A stretch of DNA of 64,000 nt from Rhizobium favelukesii (GTDB taxonomy: Bacteria; Pseudomonadota; Alphaproteobacteria; Rhizobiales; Rhizobiaceae). Shown here one piece after another: positions 14,947 through 25,186 of this stretch. How positions within the stretch are numbered: position 1 is the first letter of the stretch; each line of letters starts with the position of its first letter. The stretch is taken from the NCBI RefSeq assembly GCF_000577275.2, contig NZ_HG916852.1:1181001-1245000 (forward strand), given 5' to 3'. The notes beneath the pieces are model-generated. The model saw only the letters and a list, made by a program, of their open reading frames with translations. It did no database searches and was not told the origin of the DNA. The position numbers and the translations under genes were made by a program.

Positions 14947-17286
14947 TTAGGGCAGGGCGTAGCCGATCACGTAATCGCCGGGCTTGGTGCCGATCGAGCC
15001 GTGTCCGCCGGCGACCATGACGACGAACTGTTTGTTGTCGCTGGTCGTATAGGTCATCGGTGTCGCCTGGCCGCCGGCCGGCAGGCGGGCTTGCCACAGG
15101 TGGTCGCCGTTCGTCACGTCGTAGGCGCGCAGAAAGTTGTCGACCGCCGCCCCGAGGAAGGCAACGCCGCCTCTCGTCAGGATCGGGCCGCCGATGCCCG
15201 GCACGCCAACCTTGAAGGGTAACGGCAGCGGCGTCATATCGTAGATGGTGCCGTTCCTGTGCTTGTAGGCGATCTTTCCGGTACGCAAGTCGGCGCCGGT
15301 GACATAGCCCCATGGCGGCGCCTGGCAGGGGATACTCAACGGGCTGAGGAACGGTCCCATGAAGACGCCATAGGGCGCACCGTCGTTGCGGTTGAGGCCC
15401 TGTTCGCTACCTTTCTCGTCCTGGCCTCTCGGCGGAATGTCGGCCGCCGGCACAAGTCGCGAGGTGAAGGCGAGATAGGTCGGCATCCCGAACATGATCT
15501 GCCGCTCGGGATCGACCGCCACGCTGCCCCAGTTGAAGGTGCCGAAGTTGCCGGGGTAGATGATAGAGCCGACCAATGACGGCGGGGTGTAGCGGCCTTC
15601 GTACTTGTAGCGGTGGAACTGGATGCGGCAGGCGAGCTGATCGAACAGCGAGATCCCCCACATGTCCTTTTCCTGCAGCGGCGGCGGCGAGAAGGTGAGG
15701 TCCGAGATCGGCTGCGTTGGCGACGTGTGGTCTTCAGGGATCGCGCCGCCCGGGGCGGGTATCTCCCTGAACGGGATGATCGCCTCGCCGGTGCGCCGAT
15801 CGAGCACATAGATGTCACCCTGCTTGGTCGGGGCAACGAGCGCCGGCACGGGCGTTCCGTCGGATTTCGTCATGTCGAACAGCACGGGTTGGGCGGGAAC
15901 GTCCATGTCCCACAGGTCGTGGTGCACGAACTGCTGGACCCATTTCACTTGCCCGGTGGCGATGTCGAGTGCGACGATCGAGGAGGAGTATTTCTCCACA
16001 TGGGCGCTGCGGTTCATGCCGAGCTGGTCGGGTACCTGGTTGCCGAGCGGGATGTAGACCATGCCTAGACCGTCATCGACACTGAAGACGGACCAGCTGT
16101 TCGGAGAGTTGGTGGTGTAGGTCTGGCCTTCGGGCAGCGGCGTGGTGACATCAGGATTGCCGGAATCCCAATTCCAGATGAGCGCGCCGGTATTGATGTC
16201 GTATGCGCGGATAACGCCGGACTGCTCCTTTGTGGAATAGTTGTCGTTGACGGCGCCGCCGACAATCAGCTTGCCGGCGACCGCGACCGGCGGCGATGTG
16301 GAATAGTAGTAGCCGGCCGGATTGTACTGCATACCTTTTTCAAGATGCAGCACGCCATCTTCGGCAAAGCTCGTGCAGATCTGGCCATTTGCCGCATCGA
16401 GCGCAATCAGCCTAGCGTCGGAGGTCGGCAGAAACACGCGCTCGGCGCAGGCCGAGCCGGGGGCTGCGGCCGTGTCGCGATAGTAGGTGACGCCGCGGCA
16501 GGTTTGGTGCTGGCGGTTCGGGTTCATGCCGGAGTTGGAATCGTATTTCCATTTCTCCTTGCCAGTCTTGGCGTCGAGCGCGATTGCCCAATTGTGTGGC
16601 GTGCAGAGGTACAACGTGTCGCCGACTTTCAGCGGCGTCACCTGATAGGTGGTTTCGCCGACATCCTCGGGTCGCTTCACATCACCGGTCTGGTAGCGCC
16701 ACACCTCCTTGAGATCCTTGACGTTGCTGACATTGATCTGGTCAAGCGGCGAGTAGCGCTGACCGAAGAGTGTACGGCCGTATTGATGCCACTCTTCGTC
16801 GGGCACAACACCGCCGAAGGTCGCGGGGCTAGTGACGGCCTCGGTCGGCAAAGTGCCCGTGATCCGGTGCGGATCGGTGGTCATCGAATAGCCGGCGATC
16901 GTGATCGCAATCACAACCGGTATGGCGAGCGGCCAGGGGTTTGCCCCATAGGAGATCCCGGTCGGGCTGAGAAAGCCGAGCGGCCGGCGGATCCAGGGCG
17001 TGAGCAACCACAAGCCGAGAAGAATGATCAGTCCGCCGCGCGGTCCAAGCTGCCACCAGTCGAAGCCGACTTCCCAGATCGCCCATGCCAGCGCCACAAT
17101 GACGAGCGCCGCGTAGGCCCACAAGGCGGCCGCTCGGCGCATCGCAAGCAGGATGGCGGTCAGCAGGAACATGGCGCCTGCGAAGGCATAAAAGACGCTG
17201 CCGCCGAGCATGACGAGCCAAAGACCGCCGCCGCCGAGCGCAAGGCCAATCAGGATGAAAAGAATGGACGTAATGACGATTGCCAT
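14947..17286 (-). CDS. gcd: Membrane-bound PQQ-dependent glucose dehydrogenase
   Basis: 779 residues. Five hydrophobic helices fill residues ~1-145. A PQQ beta-propeller domain follows with DEEWHQYGRTLFGQRYSPLD and repeated tryptophan-docking motifs (WGYVTGADLRTGK; GSVAVDPERQIMFGMP). It oxidises glucose to gluconolactone on the periplasmic side and passes electrons to ubiquinone. This activity underlies phosphate solubilisation in soil bacteria. The start follows GGGAG. No PQQ synthesis genes are in the window. Confidence 0.95.
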   Translation of the reverse strand: MAIVITSILFILIGLALGGGGLWLVMLGGSVFYAFAGAMFLLTAILLAMRRAAALWAYAALVIVALAWAIWEVGFDWWQLGPRGGLIILLGLWLLTPWIRRPLGFLSPTGISYGANPWPLAIPVVIAITIAGYSMTTDPHRITGTLPTEAVTSPATFGGVVPDEEWHQYGRTLFGQRYSPLDQINVSNVKDLKEVWRYQTGDVKRPEDVGETTYQVTPLKVGDTLYLCTPHNWAIALDAKTGKEKWKYDSNSGMNPNRQHQTCRGVTYYRDTAAAPGSACAERVFLPTSDARLIALDAANGQICTSFAEDGVLHLEKGMQYNPAGYYYSTSPPVAVAGKLIVGGAVNDNYSTKEQSGVIRAYDINTGALIWNWDSGNPDVTTPLPEGQTYTTNSPNSWSVFSVDDGLGMVYIPLGNQVPDQLGMNRSAHVEKYSSSIVALDIATGQVKWVQQFVHHDLWDMDVPAQPVLFDMTKSDGTPVPALVAPTKQGDIYVLDRRTGEAIIPFREIPAPGGAIPEDHTSPTQPISDLTFSPPPLQEKDMWGISLFDQLACRIQFHRYKYEGRYTPPSLVGSIIYPGNFGTFNWGSVAVDPERQIMFGMPTYLAFTSRLVPAADIPPRGQDEKGSEQGLNRNDGAPYGVFMGPFLSPLSIPCQAPPWGYVTGADLRTGKIAYKHRNGTIYDMTPLPLPFKVGVPGIGGPILTRGGVAFLGAAVDNFLRAYDVTNGDHLWQARLPAGGQATPMTYTTSDNKQFVVMVAGGHGSIGTKPGDYVIGYALP

Positions 17287-17420
17287 ATGGGAAGACTCCC
17301 GCTGAGGTTAGCCGGGTGCGATCAGAACGAGAAAAATGTCCGCAAATCAGCGAGATAGGGCGGTCGCAAACGCCGTCAACTGCGACCATAGGTGTCAGGA
17401 TGGAGAGGGTTCGCGCCAGG

Positions 17421-18920
17421 TCACGTACCGCAGAAGGTCTGCAGCACGCGTTCCTCCGGCTTCGGCGGCTCCATGTAGGCCGCAAAGTCTGGTTGGTCGT
17501 CATAGGGCTTGGCGAGCACGGCAAGCAGCGCTTCGAAGAGCGAAAAGTCCGCATCGTCGACCGCCGCATTGATGGCCTGCTCGATGCGGTGGTTGCGCGG
17601 AATGAAGGCGGGATTGACAGCGCGCATTGTCGCTGCGCGGTCGTCCTCGGTCCGGCTATCGTCACGCGTAAGGCGCTCGCGCCAGCCGGCGAGCCATTCG
17701 CGCGCCGCATCGGGGTCGCGGAACGTCGAGAGGAACAATGCCTCGCCACCTGATCCTGAGGCGTCGGAGAGCCGGCGGAAGGCGAGGGTAAAGTCGGCCT
17801 GTTGCGCCTGCATCACGGCAAGCAGCGATTGAACGAGCTCCAGGTCGCCGTCCTCGACGGTCGCCAGGCCGATCTTCTCGCGCATGCCGCGCAGCCAATG
17901 GATCTGGAAGCGCTCGCCATATTGCTGGATCACGGTGTTGGCGAGCTCGACGGCCTTTTCTGCATCGGCATCGATGAGCGGCAGCAGCGTTTCTCCGAGC
18001 CGCGCCAGGTTCCATTGGCCGATGCCCGGCTGATTGGCATAGGCGTAGCGCCCGCGCTGGTCGATCGAGGAAAACACCGTGCCGGGATTGTAGGTGTCCA
18101 TGAAGGCGCAGGGGCCGAAATCGATCGTCTCGCCCGAAATGGCCATGTTGTCGGTGTTCATCACGCCGTGGATGAAGCCAATATGCAGCCACTTGGCGAT
18201 CAACGCCGCCTGACGCTCACAAGCGGCTTCGTAAAGGGCAATATAGGGGTTGTCCCTGTCCTTGAGTTCCGGATAGTGCCGGTCGATCACATAGTCGGCG
18301 AGCGCCCGCACGCCGTCCGTATCACCGCGGGCGGCGAAAAACTGGAAGGTGCCGACGCGGATATGGCTCGCCGCAACGCGGGTGAACACTGCGCCCGGCA
18401 GGATGCTCTCACGATAGACGGGCTGGCCGGTCGACACTGCGGCAAGCGCTCGGGTCGCCGATACGCCGAGCGCATACATCGCCTCGCTGACGATATATTC
18501 CCGAAGCACCGGTCCAAGTGCGGCGCGGCCATCGCCGCGGCGGGAGTAAGGCGTCTGGCCCGCGCCCTTCAGCTGGATATCACGGCGCTGACCGTTGTGG
18601 TCGATGACCTCGCCGAGCAGGATCGCCCGCCCGTCGCCGAGCAGCGGCACGAAGGAGCCGAACTGGTGCCCGGCATAGGCCATCGCCAGCGGATCGGCGC
18701 CATCAGGCAACAGGTTGCCCGAGAAGATCGCAGCGCCGTCGCGCCTGATCATCTCGACATCGAGGCCGAGTTCGGCCGCGAGAGGCTCGTTCAGCTTGAT
18801 CAGCCACGGCTCGGCCACCTGCGAGGGGACCTGGCGCGTGAAGAATTGCTGCGGCAACCGCGCATAGCTGTTGTCGAAGGTGAATGGCCGCGAGGTGGAC
18901 GCTTTCGGAATGATCGTCAT
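17421..18920 (-). CDS. selO: SelO/YdiU family protein adenylyltransferase
   Basis: 499 residues. The ATG at 18920 (MTIIPKAS) matches the usual family start. The conserved core is present: AMAYAGHQFGSFVPLLGDGRA, QLKGAGQTPYSRRGDGRAAL, LREYIVSEAMYALGVSATRA, and the metal/ATP region GVMNTDNMAISGETIDFGPC. SelO is a pseudokinase-fold enzyme that AMPylates proteins in response to redox stress. The Cys-containing C-terminus (QTFCGT) resembles the redox CxxU/C tail in position but has a single cysteine. The gene lies alone upstream of gcd. Confidence 0.93.
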   Translation of the reverse strand: MTIIPKASTSRPFTFDNSYARLPQQFFTRQVPSQVAEPWLIKLNEPLAAELGLDVEMIRRDGAAIFSGNLLPDGADPLAMAYAGHQFGSFVPLLGDGRAILLGEVIDHNGQRRDIQLKGAGQTPYSRRGDGRAALGPVLREYIVSEAMYALGVSATRALAAVSTGQPVYRESILPGAVFTRVAASHIRVGTFQFFAARGDTDGVRALADYVIDRHYPELKDRDNPYIALYEAACERQAALIAKWLHIGFIHGVMNTDNMAISGETIDFGPCAFMDTYNPGTVFSSIDQRGRYAYANQPGIGQWNLARLGETLLPLIDADAEKAVELANTVIQQYGERFQIHWLRGMREKIGLATVEDGDLELVQSLLAVMQAQQADFTLAFRRLSDASGSGGEALFLSTFRDPDAAREWLAGWRERLTRDDSRTEDDRAATMRAVNPAFIPRNHRIEQAINAAVDDADFSLFEALLAVLAKPYDDQPDFAAYMEPPKPEERVLQTFCGT

Positions 18921-19236
18921 ATGTCCTAGGTAGGGCTCCGGCATGCATGACGCAAGCGGCCGAGAGCCTTTGCCTTGGATGGAGCGGCCGGTCCGATGGT
19001 GGTCGCGGGTGCCGCCACAGCCGCCTCGTCCATCGCCACGCGTCGCCGCGATATCTCGCGCAGACGCAAATGCTGCACAGCCATTCCCTGCGGGCACGGC
19101 TGCCCTTCCATATAAGCATAACGACGCCACATTTGCGGGCGTATACAAAGATCCTCAATCCTCTTTTGGCATCACGCCATACCATACCGCGGCCACGCTT
19201 CCGCGCCGGCCACGCCATTGCGAGTGATCCCTGACG

Positions 19237-20688
19237 ATGTCGGATCAGATCTACCAGGCAGCCGCCATCGGGCGCGCCAAGCCCAATTTCCGCGTGATAG
19301 CGATGATCGTTGCGAGCGCCATGTTTATGGAACAGCTCGACGCAACCGTGCTGGCGACGGCGCTGCCGACCATGGCGCGTGATTTCGGCGTTAGCGCTCC
19401 GTCAATGAGCATTGCACTGACGTCCTATCTCCTCAGCCTCGCGATCTTCATTCCGGCAAGCGGCTTGATTGCCGATCGCTTCGGCTCGCGCACGGTTTTT
19501 CGCGCGGCGATCGCCGTCTTCGTCACCGGCTCCATCTTCTGCGCGCTGTCGCCCAATCTCCTCTGTCTTGTTCTAGCGCGTCTGTTGCAGGGTCTCGGCG
19601 GCGCCATGATGCTGCCGGTCGGTCGCCTCGTTCTGTTGCGCAGCGTCGACCGCAAGGACATGGTCAATGCCATGTCGTGGTTGCTGGTGCCGGCGCTGAT
19701 CGGCCCGATTCTCGGCCCGCCGGTTGGCGGCCTGATCGTCACCTATCTCGACTGGCGCTGGATCTTCTACATCAACGTGCCGATCGGCATCATCGGCTTC
19801 ACGCTGGTCTCGATCTTCATCGAGGATTTCAAGGGTGAGTCGAAACGTCGGTTCGATACGGTCGGTTTCATCCTCTCCGGCATCGCGCTTGGCTCCTTGC
19901 TCTTCGGTTTCGAAAGCTCCAGCCGGCCGGGCGAAGCGGCCTTTTCGCTGTTTCTCATTGCGGTCGGGATGCTATTCGGCATCGCCTACCTCAAGCATGC
20001 CCGCCGCCATCCGTCGCCGATCATGGATTTCTCGCTGATGAAGGTACCGAGCTTCGGCACCTCCGTTATCGCAGGCTCGCTGACCCGCATCACCCAAGGC
20101 GCGCAGCCTTTCCTGCTGCCGCTCTATTTCCAGCTCGGCTTCGGCCTCTCGGCCGCCAAGGCCGGCCAGCTAGTTACCGCCGCAGCACTCGGCTCGATGG
20201 CAATGAAAGCCGTTGCGCCGCGCGTGCTGCGCCGCTTCGGCTTCCGCAACAGCCTGGTCGCGAACGGCGTCATCGCCACCTGCGGCTATGCGCTCTGCGC
20301 CGCTTTTCGGCCGGATTGGCCGTTGGCACTGATTTTCGCGTTCCTCGTCATGTGCGGCTTCTTCATGTCGTTCCAGTTCACGGCCTACAACACGGTGGCC
20401 TATGACGAGATTGACCGCGACCGGATGAGCTCGGCCACCAGCTTCTACACGACCTTCCAGCAGCTGATGCTGTCGCTCGGCATCTGCGTCGGCGCGCTGG
20501 CGCTGCACACGTCGATGACGGTCAACGGCAGCGAGACGCCGCAGCTCCACGATTTCTCCGCCGCCTTCCTCTTCGTCACCGCGATCTCGATCACGGCGAC
20601 CTTCTGGAATCTGCGCTTTGCGCGCAGCGCCGGCGCCGACATCAGCGGTCATGATGCGGGCAAGGCGGCACACGCCGCCGAGCACTGA
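19237..20688 (+). CDS. MFS multidrug exporter, DHA2 (EmrB/QacA) type
   Basis: 483 residues with about 14 hydrophobic segments, as in the DHA2 family. Typical motifs are the N-terminal MEQLDATVLATALP, ADRFGSRTVF in loop 2-3, LLQGLGGAMMLPVGRLV, and PVGGLIVTYLDWRWIFYINVP (motif C region). It is a proton-driven exporter in the inner membrane, probably of drugs or toxic organics. No membrane-fusion partner or regulator is adjacent. The ~315 bases between selO and this gene contain nothing I recognise beyond possible promoters. Confidence 0.9.
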   Translation: MSDQIYQAAAIGRAKPNFRVIAMIVASAMFMEQLDATVLATALPTMARDFGVSAPSMSIALTSYLLSLAIFIPASGLIADRFGSRTVFRAAIAVFVTGSIFCALSPNLLCLVLARLLQGLGGAMMLPVGRLVLLRSVDRKDMVNAMSWLLVPALIGPILGPPVGGLIVTYLDWRWIFYINVPIGIIGFTLVSIFIEDFKGESKRRFDTVGFILSGIALGSLLFGFESSSRPGEAAFSLFLIAVGMLFGIAYLKHARRHPSPIMDFSLMKVPSFGTSVIAGSLTRITQGAQPFLLPLYFQLGFGLSAAKAGQLVTAAALGSMAMKAVAPRVLRRFGFRNSLVANGVIATCGYALCAAFRPDWPLALIFAFLVMCGFFMSFQFTAYNTVAYDEIDRDRMSSATSFYTTFQQLMLSLGICVGALALHTSMTVNGSETPQLHDFSAAFLFVTAISITATFWNLRFARSAGADISGHDAGKAAHAAEH

Positions 20689-20693
20689 GCCCG

Positions 20694-21641
20694 TCAGGCG
20701 TGGGTGGGTTCCGGCAGGCATGCCGCGCAGATGGCGGCCACATGCCGGTGATCGGTGCCACAGCAGCCGCCGACGATCCTGATTTGCGGCATCCGGGACA
20801 TCAGTTGTCTGTAGTGCTGTCCGAGATCGACGGGATCGCCCGCATCAAGCGTCTCGCTCTCGTCGAGTTCGGCGTGGCTCATGCGTGAGGCATTGGCCCG
20901 CAGCCCACGGATCCGTTTCGTCCAGTTGGCCTTTGGATCAAACGCCTCGGCGAAATGCGTTGGGTGGGCGCAATTGATCATGTAGTAGGCGGGTGAACCG
21001 CCAGTCGCCGCGTCCGTCGTCTCGATCGCCTCCTGCATGCTGCGCCCGGTCACCAGCCTACCGTCGATCTCGACCGTGAAGGAGATCGCGCAGGGCATGG
21101 CCCTGGCGGCGGCCGCCCGCGCCGATCGCCTCGTCGATGTTGGTCAGTGTGAAGGCCGTCACCATGTCGGCATCGCTTTCGGCGAAGCTGCCGATCTGGA
21201 CGCCGTGGTAATCCTCGGCTTCGGTGGCATCCATGTCGCCGGCCTTGTAGCCGTCGCCGCGCGGCCCGATGGCGCCGCTGATGACGATCGGCTGTCCCGG
21301 TTGTTCGTATCTCCCGCGCAATCCTGCCAGCAGCGAGACGCTGCCCACATTGGCCGCGTGCAGGCTTCGCGCGTGTAGCCGAGCTTCCCGGCCCAATCCG
21401 GATTGGCGCGCCATGTCGGCGTGTCGAGGATGAATCCGGCGCCATGCTTGCGGGCGATATCGAGATAGCGGCGATAGTAGGCCTGCAGCCGATCGCGCCC
21501 TTCCTCCGAGGCCAGCATCACAAACGATGCGAAGTTTGGCAGCGGCAATCCGTCAAGAAAGATGAAGGTTGTCTCCATGCCGCCATCGGTCACGAAGAAG
21601 CCGCCCTCGAGCTGCGGTAAGCTGCGTCGGTAGGTCGCCAT
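20694..21641 (-). pseudogene. Homocysteine S-methyltransferase family, two compensating frameshifts
   Basis: The first ~95 residues (from the ATG at 21641) and the last ~130 are in one frame. The middle ~85 residues (ISGAIGPRGDGYKAGDM and following) are in another. One base is missing near 21370 and one extra is present near 21110, so the frame is restored. All conserved blocks survive, including zinc-ligand cysteines in NCAHP and GGCCGTD and the N-terminal TDGGMETTFIF. Repaired, it would be ~315 residues methylating homocysteine to methionine from S-methylmethionine or a similar donor. Such good conservation suggests sequence error or very recent damage. Confidence 0.75.
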
Positions 21642-21734
21642 CGTATCTCCTCAGCCGGACGAAAGACAATGTTGCGACGTAACTGATGAGTTAGTATGTT
21701 CTAAAATAGACTCCCGCGATGGTACAGCGAAATC

Positions 21735-22256
21735 TCAGCGGTCCTCCATCGCCCAAGCCATCTCGGCGAGCTTGCGTACCGTATTCAGGTTGCGCGCCGT
21801 TCCGGGCTTCAGGGCCGGCAGCTTGAGCTTCGATTTGCCGGAGCCGATGGGGAAGTGGACATAGATTTCGCGCCCGGCCAGAACCGCCTCTTCGCCGTCG
21901 GGCGCGACCATCGCGTCGAGAGCATCGTTCTGTGCAGCCTCGGGCAGGAAGCTTACGAGCAGATAGTTGGGCTTGGCGTCGCGAAAGGGCGCGTTGGCGA
22001 CGATCGCCTCGAGCTCCTTGCGGCTGCGGAGCATCACGCCGGGCTTCTTGCCGAGCACCTTTCCAAGCGCGTCATCCAGCTTTTGCTCGACCTCGGCTTC
22101 CCTCTCGTCGGAGCGGAACAGCACGTTGCCGCTCTGGATGTAGGTCTGCACGTCGCTGAAGCCGAGCTCTTTGCAAATTGCCTTCAGCGTCGTCATGGGC
22201 AGCTTGCCCGTGCCGCCGACATTGATCGCTCTCAACAGCGCCACATAGACCGTCAC
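21735..22256 (-). CDS. DUF1697 family protein
   Basis: 173 residues. The GTG at 22256 follows GGAGGAG, and the protein begins TVYVALLRAINVGGTGKLPM, the standard DUF1697 start. Also seen are ELGFSDVQTYIQSGNVLF and NLNTVRKLAEMA near the end. The biochemical function of this family is unknown. It begins 17 bases after the oligopeptidase stop, so the two are one transcription unit. Confidence 0.9.
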   Translation of the reverse strand: MTVYVALLRAINVGGTGKLPMTTLKAICKELGFSDVQTYIQSGNVLFRSDEREAEVEQKLDDALGKVLGKKPGVMLRSRKELEAIVANAPFRDAKPNYLLVSFLPEAAQNDALDAMVAPDGEEAVLAGREIYVHFPIGSGKSKLKLPALKPGTARNLNTVRKLAEMAWAMEDR

Positions 22257-22272
22257 GGGCTCCTCCAGCCGA

Positions 22273-24381
22273 TTACACCTTCCCAGCAACCTTGATCGCG
22301 AAGGCGTACTCGAAGGCGATCTCCTCCAGCCGTTGGAAGCGTCCCGAGGCGCCGCCATGGCCGGCATCCATGTTGGTCTTCAGCAGGATCGGCGCCGAAC
22401 CGGTGGTCTTTTCGCGCAGCCGCGCCACCCACTTTGCCGGCTCCCAATAGGTGACGCGCGGGTCCGTCAGACCACCGAGCGCCAGGATCGGCGGATAGGC
22501 TTTCGCGCCGACATTGTCGTAGGGCGAGTAGGCGGCGATCTGCTCGTACTCGTCCTTGCTCTCGATCGGGTTGCCCCATTCCGGCCATTCCGGCGGGGTC
22601 AGCGGCAGCGTGTCATCGAGCATGGTGTTCAGCACATCGACGAAGGGAACGGCGGCGATCAGGCCGGCAAACTTCTCCGGCGCCATATTGGCAACGGCCC
22701 CCATCAGCATGCCGCCGGCCGAACCGCCTTCGGCGATGATGTTCGCGTAGGAGGTGAACTTTTCCTGATTCAGATAGTCAGCGGCGGCGATGAAGTCTTT
22801 GAAGGTGTTGGTCTTCTTCTCCATCTTGCCGTCTTCGTACCAGCCAAAACCCTTGTCCTTGCCGCCGCGGATGTGGGCGATGGCGTAGACGAAACCGCGG
22901 TCGGCAAGCGACAGGCAGTTGGTGTTGAAGCCGGCCGGAATGGTAATGCCGTAGGCGCCGTATCCATAGAGCAGGCAGGGTGCAGACCCGTCGAGCGGCG
23001 TATCCTTGCGATAGAGCAGGGTGACCGGCACCTGTTCTCCATCCCAGGCCGGCGCGAAGACACGGCGGGTGACATAGTCGTCGGGATTGTGGCCGGAGGG
23101 CACTTCCTGCGTCTTGAGGAGGGTACGTTCGCGCGTCACCATGTTGTAGTCATAGAGCTGTGACGGGGTCGTCATCGAGGAGTAGGAGAAGCGGATGACG
23201 TCGGTGTCGTATTCCGCCGCACCCTGCAGGCCGAGCGAATAGGCCTCTTCGGCAAAGGCGATGGCGTGCTCCTCGCCGGTGCGCCGGTCGCGGATGATGA
23301 TCTGCGGCAGGCCGTCCTTGCGCTCCAGCCAGAGCAGATGCCGGGCAAAAGCCATGTGGCTGATGATCAAGGTGCCGGGCTTGTGCGGCACGACTTCGCG
23401 CCAGTTCGCCTTGCCCGGGTTTTCAACCGGCGCTTCCATGATCTTGAAATCCTTGGCGTCGCCGTCATTGGTCAGGATGTAGAAGACATCGCCGCCTTCC
23501 GTCATCGAGTATTCGATGCCTTCCTCGCGCTCGGAAACAAGCTTCGGCTCCGCCGTCAGATCCTTGGTGGAGAGCAGGCGGTATTCTGACGTCTCGTGGT
23601 CGTGAATGTCGATGTAGATGAAATCGTCGAGCAGCGAGCCGCCGACGCCCATGAAGAAGCCGGCGTCCTTCTCCTCATAGACCAGCCGGTCGTCGGATTG
23701 GGGCGTCCCGAGGATGTGGTGGAAGACCTTTGAGGGACGATGGTTCTCGTCGAGTGCGGAATAAAAGAAGCTCTTGCCGTCAGGTGCCCACGCGCCGCCG
23801 CCGCCGGTGTTCTCGACCACGTCGGGAAGGTCCTCGCCGGTCGCAAGATCGCGCACGCGCAGCGTATAGAATTCTGAGCCCTTGTCGTCATAGCCCCAGA
23901 TGCCGCGGCTGTGATCGGTCGAATGGTCGAGGCCCGCCAGCCTGAAATAGGCCTTGCCGGCCGCTTCCTTGTCGCCGTCGAGCAGAACGGCGCGGATCGT
24001 CTCGACCTTGACGTCGCCGTTGCGGGGAATGCGAAAATAGCGTGGCTGTTCGCCGCCGGTGACGAAGAAGGTGCCGTAGGCATAGTCGCCGTCCTTCATC
24101 GGCACGGAGCTGTCGTCCTCCTTGATACGGCCGCGCATCTCGGCAAACAGCGTCTTCTGCAGCGCCTTGGTGTCCTCCATCGCCGCGTTCATGTAGACGT
24201 TTTCGGCTTCCAGATGCTGGCGGATCGCCGGATCGAGGATCGTGGGATCCTTGAACATCGCCTGCCAGTTGTCCGCCCGCAGCCAGGCGTAGTCATCCGT
24301 GCGCGTGATGCCGTGGCGCGTATCAGAAAGCGGCTTCTTGGCGGCAACGGGCGGGTTCGGCATGTTCTTGAAGACGGTCAA
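22273..24381 (-). CDS. Prolyl oligopeptidase family serine peptidase (protease II, S9A)
   Basis: 702 residues from the TTG at 24381, chosen because GGAG lies 6 bases before it; an ATG at 24363 is the alternative. The N-terminal two thirds form the beta-propeller. The C-terminal alpha/beta-hydrolase domain has the nucleophile motif EGGSAGGMLMG and the catalytic histidine in MDAGHGG. It cleaves short peptides after basic or prolyl residues in the cytoplasm, since no signal peptide is seen. Typical protease II length is about 690-700. Confidence 0.93.
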   Translation of the reverse strand: MTVFKNMPNPPVAAKKPLSDTRHGITRTDDYAWLRADNWQAMFKDPTILDPAIRQHLEAENVYMNAAMEDTKALQKTLFAEMRGRIKEDDSSVPMKDGDYAYGTFFVTGGEQPRYFRIPRNGDVKVETIRAVLLDGDKEAAGKAYFRLAGLDHSTDHSRGIWGYDDKGSEFYTLRVRDLATGEDLPDVVENTGGGGAWAPDGKSFFYSALDENHRPSKVFHHILGTPQSDDRLVYEEKDAGFFMGVGGSLLDDFIYIDIHDHETSEYRLLSTKDLTAEPKLVSEREEGIEYSMTEGGDVFYILTNDGDAKDFKIMEAPVENPGKANWREVVPHKPGTLIISHMAFARHLLWLERKDGLPQIIIRDRRTGEEHAIAFAEEAYSLGLQGAAEYDTDVIRFSYSSMTTPSQLYDYNMVTRERTLLKTQEVPSGHNPDDYVTRRVFAPAWDGEQVPVTLLYRKDTPLDGSAPCLLYGYGAYGITIPAGFNTNCLSLADRGFVYAIAHIRGGKDKGFGWYEDGKMEKKTNTFKDFIAAADYLNQEKFTSYANIIAEGGSAGGMLMGAVANMAPEKFAGLIAAVPFVDVLNTMLDDTLPLTPPEWPEWGNPIESKDEYEQIAAYSPYDNVGAKAYPPILALGGLTDPRVTYWEPAKWVARLREKTTGSAPILLKTNMDAGHGGASGRFQRLEEIAFEYAFAIKVAGKV

Positions 24382-24617
24382 CGAAGGCTCCGGATACGTG
24401 GTGTCAGGTTGGCAAGAGATAGAGGCGCGGATGCATCGGATCAAGCGCCGAACGCACCTCCGTGACAAAACCGAAGGAATGCTCACGTTGCCTTGATGTC
24501 ACCATATTGTTTAAGAAAGTCCGCTACGTCGCCCGGAATTTATCCCCTGTTCGACCGTGAAAGCCCCGGTCGTCCACAGGCGATTCCGGAATGAGAATGC
24601 AAAGGAATCCCACTGTA

Positions 24618-25007
24618 ATGCCAAAACGCCTTGTGTTGCTTCTGTCCGCATTTAGCCTTGCGGTTCCAGCGTTCGCAGTCGATCCCGCAATCAAGAAGCA
24701 ACTCGAAAAGCTCGACCCCGCGACCCGGCTCGAACAGAGCTGCGACACTGAGGCGATGAGCCGAATCAACAAGGACGATACTGGCTACAGGCCCGACAAG
24801 GTCATCGCCTACACCTTCAAGGATCCCGTTCCCAGTGACAACAAGCTGGACGCACCTGGCGCCGTGTTCCGAAGCAAGGGCGACTGGTATCACCTGTCCT
24901 ACACCTGCATCACCGGTCCGCAGCACATGAATGTTCGCGAGCTTGACTATAAGATCGGCGAGAAGGTGCCGAAGGAGAAGTGGGAAAAGTACTACCTCTA
25001 TGATTGA
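24618..25007 (+). CDS. Secreted DUF930 domain protein
   Basis: 129 residues with a signal peptide (MPKRLVLLLSAFSLAVPAFA). The mature region has LEQSCDTEAMSRI and YHLSYTCITGPQHM, with two cysteines, and matches the DUF930 family of Rhizobiales periplasmic proteins. Function unknown. The start at 24618 follows AAAGGAAT and fits the signal peptide; an upstream ATG at 24591 does not. Confidence 0.8.
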   Translation: MPKRLVLLLSAFSLAVPAFAVDPAIKKQLEKLDPATRLEQSCDTEAMSRINKDDTGYRPDKVIAYTFKDPVPSDNKLDAPGAVFRSKGDWYHLSYTCITGPQHMNVRELDYKIGEKVPKEKWEKYYLYD

Positions 25008-25186
25008 TCGAGGGATCAGAGCGCTCGCCTGCCTTGCCTTTCTGAAGCCTTAGTCCTCAGGCATCAGCTCTTCGTTGAATGCTGGCGGCAAATCGCAGGA
25101 GCGACCGCAAGCGGCATCAGACCACATGGCGCCGGCGCGCTGGGTGCGTTATGCAGCGCTTGAACAATGAACGGCTTCTCTTTGGT

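Noticed and set aside
16345..17358. 337-codon frame antisense to gcd
   Set aside because: Long only because gcd is long and GC-rich; no motif, and gcd is certain.
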